The notes under the pieces were generated by a model. The model was not told where the DNA came from, did no database searches, and saw nothing but the letters and a program-made list of their open reading frames with translations. 64,000 nt of DNA from Cellvibrio sp. UBA7671 (GTDB lineage: Bacteria > Pseudomonadota > Gammaproteobacteria > Pseudomonadales > Cellvibrionaceae), in assembly GCA_002483145.1 (NCBI GenBank), contig DLHJ01000012.1:124001-188000 (forward strand), written 5' to 3'. A program made the position numbers and the translations under genes. Positions 48,301 through 55,307 of the stretch are shown piece after piece; within the stretch, counting starts at the first letter, position 1; each line of letters begins with the position of its first letter.

Positions 48301-49099
48301 AGGCGCAGGCCACACCGAAGACCACTATGTTGACCCGGATATGGTTCGCTCCACCGGCGCCTCACACGATATCTGGATTCACAAAAATACTTTTGATACC
48401 ACTGGCGACTCCGCATTTGATGTGAAAGTCGGTGCCTACGGCATCACCATGTCTTTCAATGAAATTCTCGATGTAAAACGCGCAACGCTGCACAGCTCCA
48501 GCGATAACCACACGATCGATGCGCAAATCCGAACCACTATGCACCACAATTTATTTGTGACACGCGATGCGAGCTACATGGCACTGGGTAATACATTGCG
48601 CCGCGTACCTCTGATCCGCCGTGGTACATCGCATATGGTGAATAACGTGTTTGTGAATTATCGCAAAGATCTGCTCAGCATTCGTGTGGGCGCGAGCGTG
48701 TTGCAGCAAGACAATATGTTTGTGGTCAACCGCATCCACCAGGAAAAAGCGGATCTCGCTTCATCACTTGCTGAGCTACAGACGAATCTGATTCGCGATG
48801 TGACTGGCGGTAATTATCGCGGCGAAGGCAACTTCGTCTGGTTCGGCGATGCAGCGTGTAATTTGGATGAAACCACCAAAACCGGCTTTACGATCAGCTC
48901 GGGTACAGTGGCCAATCTCGCCGCAAATTATTCCATCGCATCACAAGCCACACTCAACCACTGGCGCTTTGCGGCAGGTCAGGATTTGGTGGATTATCTG
49001 AGCGCAACCGCCGGTAAATATGGCCAGGCACCCTTCAATTCGCCGTTGGCGGGCGACAAGTATTATGTGTTGGGCTTGGGCAAGGTAGCCTGCCAGTAA
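45380..49099 (+). CDS. Tandem pectate lyase (PL1-PL1), secreted
   Basis: A 1239-residue secreted enzyme with signal peptide (LSALCALAFSADSMA). An N-terminal FN3-like domain (about 26-125) and a beta-sandwich (135-305) precede a serine-rich linker (308-367). First PL1 domain at 367-711 with WIDHNHL and RTPLIR; second linker 713-765; second lyase domain at 768-1239 with IWIHKNTFDTTGDSAFD and RVPLIR. Both RxPLxR motifs carry the catalytic-type arginine. The second domain is nearly the same as the catalytic domain of 55308-57416. Probably cleaves de-esterified pectin; having two lyase domains suggests different end- or pattern-preferences. Confidence 0.92.
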   Translation: MKNLFSRYSLRHLSALCALAFSADSMALDLNVVTLNKLSETRIDRTTYDYVFSVTVQNGAQAVNNAAQTLTASGAGTTILDGSVLLGNLASGEQVTPADTIKIRHNRAQPFDQSALVWSASGTLVASSSSAASSVANRVLLNEPFNIDKATLFSAAYRSISTDSSAPLLFVTGGNSGITIANNQLTLAAARFTIGNKPPRTNTSSGDTSANGDFDLSKPYRISFRVVTASGSGALQVMVDNNTTSGGNSLHGSASRIFNASANSLVAGQVIELLPTIGTANSFISLRTESSASVTIDDLVIEYLGGAVTSSAGPSSLAASSTPLSSKSSTPLMSSSSVATSINTSSSVVASVAPSSAATSQSSSSVASYDGALRPAKMEGFAAHAGVTGGQGGAVVTVTTGTQLNAALCARATMSTPITILVNGTISHANTTAQGCNTQADVIEIKQMSNVSIIGVGKNALFEEIGIHVRDASNIILQNLHIRNVKKSGSLTSNGGDAIGMETNVNRVWIDHNHLEASGGEKDGYDSLLDMKAGVTNVTVSYNLYNDSSRAGLIGSSDSDDKNTNITFHHNWYKNIEQRTPLIRHALVHMYNNYWSNDRIDYMFHAINSRMNAKALIESNYFYNVNNPLIASDDSDVAGCWQTNDDNTVLPSIYYSRTVGNGALVIPEVVDGQLQSTCSVTVPYTVEMDHSSTVPEIVMANAGVGKITPFVNGSSSSSSPASSSAASLSSITSSSSKSSSSVVSSSVTSSAISSSISSSSSSAPYIPGDVNLSADCINLATNPHVNWRDTALQTDQEIVECLYKTLGTPVGYGENAKGGYDPNGNSKLTIITKNSNTSVEQQVLDAISGEAHNWIVFDKIQFAQPTEIGMYRLGCSNATVQSILGATEAECVNYQQWCAKNSVSESACVSTFFNTAMNKSNNPIRNPVIGSNKSIDGRGSEAHFLFSGFAIGKDSTGQPTQTATSVILTHLNFKGAGHTEDHYVDPDMVRSTGASHDIWIHKNTFDTTGDSAFDVKVGAYGITMSFNEILDVKRATLHSSSDNHTIDAQIRTTMHHNLFVTRDASYMALGNTLRRVPLIRRGTSHMVNNVFVNYRKDLLSIRVGASVLQQDNMFVVNRIHQEKADLASSLAELQTNLIRDVTGGNYRGEGNFVWFGDAACNLDETTKTGFTISSGTVANLAANYSIASQATLNHWRFAAGQDLVDYLSATAGKYGQAPFNSPLAGDKYYVLGLGKVACQ

Positions 49100-49123
49100 G
49101 CCATTCGCAGTAGTTGTTTTATG

Positions 49124-49157
49124 AAACCCGCGCTGGCTACACCAGCGCGGGTTTTTG
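49124..49157 (+). terminator. Strong intrinsic terminator of the tandem pectate lyase gene
   Basis: AAACCCGCGCTGG (49124-49136) and CCAGCGCGGGTTT (49142-49154) form a perfect 13-base stem with loop CTACA, followed by further T. Confidence 0.9.
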
Positions 49158-49277
49158 CATTCCAGTGGTGCACCAACCGTAAATTTAGGCAAATAAGCTA
49201 TTGATTCGCTTGTAAAACTTTCGTTTCACGCCCATAAACCCCAATTCACGTAAAAAGATGAACAGGGCGAGGTACAC

Positions 49278-50480
49278 ATGATCCCGGGAATTAAGGCATT
49301 TTTTAAACTGGAAGCAGCGAGTGGTATTTTGTTGATATTGGCGGCCATCTTGGCGCTAATCGCAGCTAACTCCAGCTTAAAAATCTATTACGACCAGCTG
49401 CTTTCAGTGGATGTAGTCGTCGCCGTAGGCAGTTTTTCCATCGCCAAACCCCTGCTGCTATGGATTAACGATGGCCTGATGGCGCTGTTTTTTCTGATGG
49501 TCGGGCTCGAACTCAAGCGCGAAGTATTGGTCGGTGAGTTAAACCAGCTCTCCAAAATCGCCCTGCCGGGAATAGCGGCAATTGGCGGGATGCTGGTGCC
49601 CGCGTTGATTTATGCATTTATCAATCGCCATGATGCCTACGCTCTGCACGGCTGGGCGATTCCCACCGCAACTGACATCGCCTTTGCGCTCGGCATCCTG
49701 AGTCTGCTCGGCTCGCGCATTCCGGTGAGCTTGAAAGTCTTCCTTGTCTCGCTCGCGATTTTTGATGATATAGGCGCGATCATTATCATCGCGCTTTTCT
49801 ACACCGATAACCTCTCACTCACCGCGATCATCAGCGCTGGTATAGGTATTGGTGTGATGGTGCTGATGAATCGCCAGGGTGTGGTCAGCAAAGCGGCTTA
49901 CCTGTTTGTCGGCTTGGTGGTGTGGGTGAGCCTGCTCAAGTCCGGCGTACATGCGACTTTGGCGGGCGTCGCCATCGCCCTGTGCATTCCTTTCAGAGGC
50001 CTGGATTCCGAAGGTAAAGTGCAGAGCCCCATGCACGACATCGAAAAAGACCTGCACAGCCCGGTCGCCTTTGCGATCCTGCCGCTGTTCGCCTTTGCCA
50101 ACGCGGGTTTGTCGCTCTCAGGGCTGAGCATCAACGATGTCTTCTCACCTGTATCGCTCGGCATTTTGCTCGGCCTGTTCGTGGGCAAACAATTGGGCGT
50201 TATGCTATTCACCTGGCTCGCGGTAAAACTGCGCATCGGCAAACTGCCGGACGATGTTAACTGGGCGCAGCTCTACGGCGTTGCGGTCATCTGCGGCATC
50301 GGCTTCACCATGAGTTTATTTATCGGCTCACTCGCGTTTGAACAAACCATTGAAAATCAGGCAATGAATGACCGCTTGGGGATTTTGGTGGGTTCGTTTT
50401 TGTCGGCGCTCTTGGGCTATGTGTGGCTGCGGTATGTGGCTAAGCCGAAGGTGGACGTGGGGAGTCATGATCAGGTGTAG
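49278..50480 (+). CDS. nhaA: Na+/H+ antiporter NhaA
   Basis: A 400-residue inner-membrane antiporter, the usual size (E. coli 388). Family features are [12 protein letters not shown] at the start, [22 protein letters not shown], the ion-binding pair of aspartates in [11 protein letters not shown] and [10 protein letters not shown], and [15 protein letters not shown] near the C-terminus. It exports sodium in exchange for protons. The ATG at 49278 is preceded by GGGCGAGG. Followed 56 bases later by the metallo-beta-lactamase without a clear terminator. Confidence 0.95.
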   Translation: MIPGIKAFFKLEAASGILLILAAILALIAANSSLKIYYDQLLSVDVVVAVGSFSIAKPLLLWINDGLMALFFLMVGLELKREVLVGELNQLSKIALPGIAAIGGMLVPALIYAFINRHDAYALHGWAIPTATDIAFALGILSLLGSRIPVSLKVFLVSLAIFDDIGAIIIIALFYTDNLSLTAIISAGIGIGVMVLMNRQGVVSKAAYLFVGLVVWVSLLKSGVHATLAGVAIALCIPFRGLDSEGKVQSPMHDIEKDLHSPVAFAILPLFAFANAGLSLSGLSINDVFSPVSLGILLGLFVGKQLGVMLFTWLAVKLRIGKLPDDVNWAQLYGVAVICGIGFTMSLFIGSLAFEQTIENQAMNDRLGILVGSFLSALLGYVWLRYVAKPKVDVGSHDQV

Positions 50481-50488
50481 TGATTTGA

Positions 50489-51256
<768 letters not shown>

Positions 51257-51276
51257 ATGTCAAATAGGAGCGAGCA

Positions 51277-51339
51277 ATGAACACCCATGAAAAACTCAAT
51301 TACGTCGAATTTGCCGCGTGGTCGGAAGCAACAAATTAA
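51277..51339 (+). pseudogene. Remnant of a VOC (glyoxalase/bleomycin-resistance) family gene
   Basis: After a good ribosome-binding site (AGGAGCG), ATG at 51277 opens a 20-codon frame, MNTHEKLNYVEFAAWSEATN, then TAA. The start strongly resembles VOC-family proteins, which often begin with M-N-x-H-E-K-L-N-Y-V-E-F-P-A followed by L-x-A-T-K. The rest of the expected 115-residue domain is missing, so this appears to be the retained 5' end of a deleted gene. It lies 20 bases after the beta-lactamase stop. Confidence 0.6.
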
Positions 51340-51395
51340 TCGCTGTAACTAAATGGCACTGGTTTACGCAGTACCAATTTCATACGAGTACAAAT

Positions 51396-51459
51396 AGAGC
51401 AGCCCAAAACACGGATTTCATTTAGTGCAGGGTGATTATCGCGCGCTTTGGGCTGCTCT
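51396..51459. repeat. Perfect 13-base inverted repeat
   Basis: AGAGCAGCCCAAA (51396-51408) and TTTGGGCTGCTCT (51447-51459) are exact reverse complements separated by 38 bases. The right arm lies inside the 3' end of the leftward small gene. No T-run on either side, so it is not a standard terminator; it could be a miniature mobile-element remnant. It sits beside the truncated VOC gene. Confidence 0.55.
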
Positions 51460-51703
51460 CTTGCGTATCGAAATTATTAACACTAATTCTGCTCCCCGCT
51501 GGTGAACGGGTGGCCGATGCCCCTCCTTTTACATCAAGCCACTCGTTAACTTTGCGTTTCATTTCATGCTTGGCGGCCTTACGTTTAGCTTTTTCCGTTT
51601 TTTCATGCACACCACCTTTGCTCATAATGGGGTGAAATGCATGACCGTTGCGCCGTTCCTGTTTCTTACCTTTTGTGTTCCTGTCGTCTTGCTGATTGGG
51701 CAT
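51422..51703 (-). CDS. Small basic protein of unknown function
   Basis: A 93-residue, lysine- and arginine-rich protein with no signal peptide. The middle stretch SKGGVHEKTEKAKRKAAKHE and KRKVNEWLD look like a conserved helical, nucleic-acid-binding type segment; the C-terminal 30 residues (from GGASATR) look less constrained and overlap an inverted repeat. Starts at ATG 51703 with GGAGGCAAT upstream, a strong ribosome-binding site. Lies 94 bases after rtcB in the same direction and may be co-transcribed with it. No family recognised. Confidence 0.6.
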   Translation of the reverse strand: MPNQQDDRNTKGKKQERRNGHAFHPIMSKGGVHEKTEKAKRKAAKHEMKRKVNEWLDVKGGASATRSPAGSRISVNNFDTQESSPKRAIITLH

Positions 51704-51797
51704 GATTGCCTCCTGTTAACTGGCTAGTAAAAACCATTCGGGATTGTTCGCCGCTATTAAGCGGCGTTTTGCTTTTGCATTCTTGGCGATGAGTTCA

Positions 51798-53006
51798 TCA
51801 TCCTTTTATACACAAAACTTGTTTGAGTGTATGAACCACTTCTATCAAGTCAGATTGGTTGTGCATAACCTCATCAATGTCTTTGTATGCCGCAGGAATT
51901 TCATCAATCACTGCTTTATCTTTGCGACATTCAACGCCTTTGGTTTGTGCGATTAAATCTTCTTTGCTAAATGCATGGCGTGCGGCCGTTCGGCTCATTT
52001 TTCTACCGGCACCGTGGGCACAGGAGCAAAATGAATCGGCATTGCCTTTTCCGCGCACAATAAAAGATTTAGCGCCCATGCTGCCGGGAATAATTCCCAG
52101 CTCACCTTCGCGTGCACTAATGGCTCCTTTACGGGTGACCAATACATCAGCGCCGAAATGATGTTCGCGGCTCACGTAATTATGGTGACAGTTAATCGCG
52201 TGGCGATCGGCCTGAAACTTGGGCAAAAACGGTGCTATCGCACGCAATACCAAACCCATAATTTCATTGCGATTTAAACGCGCATATTCCTGTGCCCAAT
52301 TGACTGCCGTTACATAATCCACAAAGTGCTCACTGCCTTCGGTGAAATACGCCAAATCTTTATCGGGCAAGTTGTGAATGTGTTTTCCCATATCTTTTTT
52401 GGCGAGGGCAATAAAATATTGCCCGATCGCATTACCTATTCCACGGCTGCCAGTGTGCAGCATGATCCACACGTCTTTGTTTTCATCCACACAGACTTCA
52501 ATAAAATGATTGCCGCTACCGAGTGTTCCCATTTGTTTAGTCCAAATGGTGTTCGGTTGTTTTAACATCTTCATCACTGTGGGATGTTTTTCAAAAAGCC
52601 ACTCCACACCCGCTGCCATTTGTTTGCATGCGCCTTCACGAATGCTTACCGTTTTATGCGCGAGCAAACCGACTGGCACGGCGCGTTCGATCGCACTGCG
52701 CATTGCGGGGAGGTTATCCGGCAGTTGGGATGATTTAACCGAAAGCCGCACCGCACTCATGCCGCAACCAATATCCACACCCACTGCAGCGGGAATAATG
52801 GCATTTAACGTTGGTATCACCGCGCCTACGGTTGCACCAATACCTAAGTGCACATCGGGCATGGCGGCTATGTGCGAATGAATAATTGGCAGCTCGGCAA
52901 TTTTTTTCAGTTGCGTCAGCGCCTCATTTTCAATATCGCGGGTGTAAATTTTTACGGGTTTAAAACCATTTCCCGCATTTTTGTTTAATTCAATTTTTAC
53001 AGGCAT
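51798..53006 (-). CDS. rtcB: RNA-splicing ligase RtcB
   Basis: A 402-residue GTP-dependent ligase that joins 2',3'-cyclic phosphate or 3'-phosphate RNA ends to 5'-hydroxyl ends; in bacteria it acts in RNA repair. Metal-binding residues are visible in AAVGVDIGCGMSA and GTLGSGNHFIE, and the guanylylated histidine region in CSCAHGAGRKMSR. Length matches E. coli RtcB (408). No rtcA or rtcR lies next to it. The upstream 400 bases carry a promoter, a structured segment and a strong terminator (see 53087-53329), which may attenuate rtcB or make a separate RNA. Confidence 0.95.
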   Translation of the reverse strand: MPVKIELNKNAGNGFKPVKIYTRDIENEALTQLKKIAELPIIHSHIAAMPDVHLGIGATVGAVIPTLNAIIPAAVGVDIGCGMSAVRLSVKSSQLPDNLPAMRSAIERAVPVGLLAHKTVSIREGACKQMAAGVEWLFEKHPTVMKMLKQPNTIWTKQMGTLGSGNHFIEVCVDENKDVWIMLHTGSRGIGNAIGQYFIALAKKDMGKHIHNLPDKDLAYFTEGSEHFVDYVTAVNWAQEYARLNRNEIMGLVLRAIAPFLPKFQADRHAINCHHNYVSREHHFGADVLVTRKGAISAREGELGIIPGSMGAKSFIVRGKGNADSFCSCAHGAGRKMSRTAARHAFSKEDLIAQTKGVECRKDKAVIDEIPAAYKDIDEVMHNQSDLIEVVHTLKQVLCIKG

Positions 53007-53086
53007 AGAAATCCCTTAAGTGAAATTTTTGAAAAATCACTTTGCTTTACAAAAAATGAAACCTTCGAGTTGGCTTTTTAAATCGC

Positions 53087-53127
53087 AGAAAAGAAAAAGC
53101 CCCGATTAGTTTCCTAATCAGGGCTTT
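53087..53127 (-). terminator. Intrinsic terminator of the transcript upstream of rtcB
   Basis: In the minus-strand RNA the stem GCCCTGATTAG / CTAATCGGGGC (53099-53124) closes a GAAA tetraloop with one U-G pair, flanked by AAA and a T-run TTTTTCTTTT. One of the strongest terminators in the window. Confidence 0.85.
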
Positions 53128-53189
53128 AGTGTTGCGCCTGACAGGAAGGTTTTGTTATCACCTTCCAAGTCTGAATACTCAAAAGGGTT

Positions 53190-53234
53190 TTAGCGGTTGG
53201 TATAATTCGCGTAAGTCATAATTGAGTACTCCAT
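53190..53234 (-). CDS. Micro-ORF of 9 or 14 codons in the structured transcript
   Basis: From ATG 53219 the frame reads MTYANYTNR and stops at 53190; the in-frame ATG at 53234 gives MEYSIMTYANYTNR. For the shorter form, GGAG (in GGAGTACTC) lies 8 bases upstream as a ribosome-binding site, but it falls inside the arm that pairs with 53173-53182, so translation could be controlled by folding. Three tyrosines in 14 codons hint at a leader peptide; the role is unknown. Confidence 0.45.
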   Translation of the reverse strand: MEYSIMTYANYTNR

Positions 53235-53301
53235 AAGTTGTGACAAACAAGTTGTCGGGTTGAAAAACAAAGTGCTTTTAGCACCTTGGAAATTGGGCGC
53301 G

Positions 53302-53329
53302 ATAATACGCCGTTTTTTTGAGCTGTCAA
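53302..53329 (-). promoter_or_regulatory. Sigma-70 promoter of the transcript upstream of rtcB
   Basis: On the minus strand a perfect -35 TTGACA (53324-53329) and a -10 TATTAT (53302-53307) are separated by 16 bases that include a run of seven A. The best consensus promoter noticed in the window. Confidence 0.75.
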
Positions 53330-53416
53330 TAAAACGCCTAAAACTTTTTTAGAAACGCTGTATGCTTTCCTAGCGATTTTTTAAGTATGTTGTCGAATCA
53401 TTTTCAACGTATCAAT

Positions 53417-53566
53417 CTATTCAATCTTATATCCACTCAACCCCCCAATCGCCTCCAACGCCAACTGCACCGTATCGCGTCCTTTTAAATTCATTGCGAT
53501 GGGAATTTTTTTGCCGTCGTGGTTGAGTGCGATAATTTTTACAAATGTCTTGTTAGTCGTTTGCGC
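53417..53566 (-). pseudogene. Protein-like in-frame extension past the DUF3592 stop codon
   Basis: Immediately after the TGA of the leftward DUF3592 gene the same frame stays open for 49 codons to TAG, reading AQTTNKTFVKIIALNHDG, then KIPIAMNLKGRDTVQLALEA and a short tail. The pattern looks like real protein (charged and hydrophobic residues alternate sensibly) and it has no start codon of its own before the internal ATG. Either the DUF3592 gene once ended here and gained a premature stop, or this is the tail of another lost gene. Confidence 0.4.
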
Positions 53567-54721
53567 TCAGTAGTCAGAGCGGGCTTGTTCGGCAGTGGCA
53601 AACATGGGGATCTCAAATTCGCGCCTTAGGTTCACACCCGGTAAGCGGGCGGCCAATTCCAGTCGCCAGAAGCGATAGTCAGTACTCATAGGTTCGGACG
53701 CGGGCAGATTATCGGGGATGTCAAAATGCAGGCTTAACGCTGTGCCACCCAGTGCGGATGCTTGGCTATCTGCCAGCCCCTGTGCTTGCCAGAGGATAGT
53801 TTCCGTGAGGTGGCGATTTTTGTTGGAGCCGGTTGCATAGCTGTGCACACATTGCAGGCGGACGTGAAAACGTTGCTGGTTGTTATAAGCCAATGGTAGT
53901 TCGAGTGTCCCCCCAAACTGTCCGCCGATGAGGCAGGGATAGGGGTGAAGCCTCAGTGTCAGTGGACCAAAGCGACGCCAGTCAAGCGTGGTGTTAATTG
54001 CCTGGTAGAGCAGGTAAATCCCTATCAATGGAAACACCAGAATAAGCAGGAAGAAAAAATTTCCCGCCGCCAGTTCACGTGGAACTGCCGTAACACCCAG
54101 TAGTGAGAGTAGGTTCCAGATCAGGGTGAAGCCCCAGGTAAGCCAGAGCCCACTTTTGCTATTGCAGCTTACTTCCGGGCTGGCCCGCCGCTGTCCGCGC
54201 CAGGGCTTGTGCATCGGAGTGCTGCGCAACAGGTTGCTTAGGGCGGAGTATGACAAGCCAATTCCAATGCTGCCGAACATCACTACAAATATCATCTGGA
54301 AACCCACCATGCCCCAATGCATATCGCGATTGAGCACTGCCTCGGTGGGGTTGGACGGGTTTACCCAGGCGGGCACGGATTGCTGCTGGCGCCAAGCCTC
54401 TTTCAAGACATAAGCCAGGTTGTATTGGAAGTCACCGATATTGTCGCTACCTTCCATGATTGATACCCGCTCGCCGGTGTAGTGTTTTCCCTGATATTGA
54501 TAGAGGTACCGGGCCTTAGGCGAATAGGTGCTGCTGTCACCACTATTGTCTATCACCAGTTCGGCGTGCTGTAACTCGGCGCTTACCTGAGGCCAGGATT
54601 TCATCTGCTGCCATACAAACAGGTTGGGAAGAATACTCAGAAACAAGGTTATTAGGCCGACACCGGCGAAGGGCAATCCCAGCAGCAACATCATCCAATA
54701 AACTTGCAGGTTTTTATTCAT
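53567..54721 (-). CDS. DUF3592-type membrane protein
   Basis: A 384-residue inner-membrane protein with four probable membrane segments (about residues 8-32, 135-160, 190-208 and 215-235). The first soluble part has the DUF3592-like pattern: SWPQVSAEL, YSPKARYLYQYQGKHYTGERV and VPAWVNPSNPTEAVLNRD. The C-terminal half is a beta-rich domain. The start MNKNLQVYWMMLL (54721) fits a membrane protein; a 15-residue extension is possible. Function unknown. Stands alone; see the in-frame extension after its stop. Confidence 0.8.
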   Translation of the reverse strand: MNKNLQVYWMMLLLGLPFAGVGLITLFLSILPNLFVWQQMKSWPQVSAELQHAELVIDNSGDSSTYSPKARYLYQYQGKHYTGERVSIMEGSDNIGDFQYNLAYVLKEAWRQQQSVPAWVNPSNPTEAVLNRDMHWGMVGFQMIFVVMFGSIGIGLSYSALSNLLRSTPMHKPWRGQRRASPEVSCNSKSGLWLTWGFTLIWNLLSLLGVTAVPRELAAGNFFFLLILVFPLIGIYLLYQAINTTLDWRRFGPLTLRLHPYPCLIGGQFGGTLELPLAYNNQQRFHVRLQCVHSYATGSNKNRHLTETILWQAQGLADSQASALGGTALSLHFDIPDNLPASEPMSTDYRFWRLELAARLPGVNLRREFEIPMFATAEQARSDY

Positions 54722-55307
54722 ATGTGCGAATTTCCCTGGTGATCCGAACCTATGGTGGATTGCCATTTTGAGGGCTATCTAAGCCCGATTAAGATCAGAG
54801 AGTGTAGCGGTTAAGGGGCTCCTGGGGTACATCGGTACCGGCTGCCTTAAACTAAGTGTTAAGGCGAATGAAAACGATTACACCTGTTTTATTAAAATAA
54901 AGTAACCGTTATCAAAGAAATTATTAGTATTTTTATCACAAAAAATAGTGATTTCTGTGATTTCCCAACTTGACGATTTTCCCGCCGACGCGCACTATGT
55001 TTGCCTTGGCAAGCGCTGCTTGGCCAAGGCGGGAATCATTCACAGGTTCCCGAAAGGGGTTCCGGTACCAATAACAATAAAGCCGGTCACCCGGGATGAG
55101 TTTTCAGGCGGTTCATCCAGTGTTATTTCCCAAGGTTTTTATCCCAACAAGGCTGCGTTCTTTATTGGTTCTCTAAGTCCAGCAGCCATGGCGCCTTGAC
55201 GGCGTATCGGCGTTTTCGGTCTTTATCCCTGCTGCAGATCAGCGGCAATGTTTTGCACATAACAACAATCCGAATAACAACGATATAGCTACGACAAGGT
55301 AACCAAG
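54722..55307 (+). promoter_or_regulatory. Upstream region of the third pectate lyase, with a cre-like site
   Basis: No convincing gene in about 590 bases (an 83-codon frame at 54948-55199 has no ribosome site and no family character). TGAAAACGATTACA at 54869-54882 fits the LacI/CcpA-type consensus TGWAANCGNTNWCA, so a LacI-family sugar regulator may bind here. The stretch 54895-54960 is AT-rich. The pectate lyase starts at 55308 after AAGGTAACCAAG. Confidence 0.4.

Larger units (their letters stand above)
53087..53296 (-). ncRNA. Predicted structured small transcript upstream of rtcB
   Basis: On the minus strand a sigma-70 promoter (53302-53329) should start a transcript near 53295 that ends at an intrinsic terminator (53087-53127), giving about 200 nucleotides. 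Visible structure: GTGCT/AGCAC hairpin near the 5' end (53273-53285); arms GAGTACTCAA (53222-53231) and TTGAGTATTC (53173-53182) pairing with one G-U and enclosing a tiny ORF; a GGAAGGT/ACCTTCC hairpin (about 53142-53168); then the terminator. The terminator ends about 80 bases before rtcB, so it could be an rtcB attenuator or an independent small RNA. No known RNA family recognised. Confidence 0.6.

Noticed and set aside
51257-51460. Possible integron attC site behind the beta-lactamase
   Set aside because: The only strong inverted repeat (51396-51459) lacks GTTRRRY/RYYYAAC core sites and the typical bulged structure, so no cassette signature can be claimed.
53222-53231. GAGTACTC as an isolated operator
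   Set aside because: Although palindromic, it pairs with a second segment flanking the micro-ORF, so RNA structure explains it better.
54948-55199. 83-codon ORF upstream of the third pectate lyase
   Set aside because: No ribosome-binding site, no signal or family features, and biased composition from a GC-rich inverted segment; treated as non-coding.
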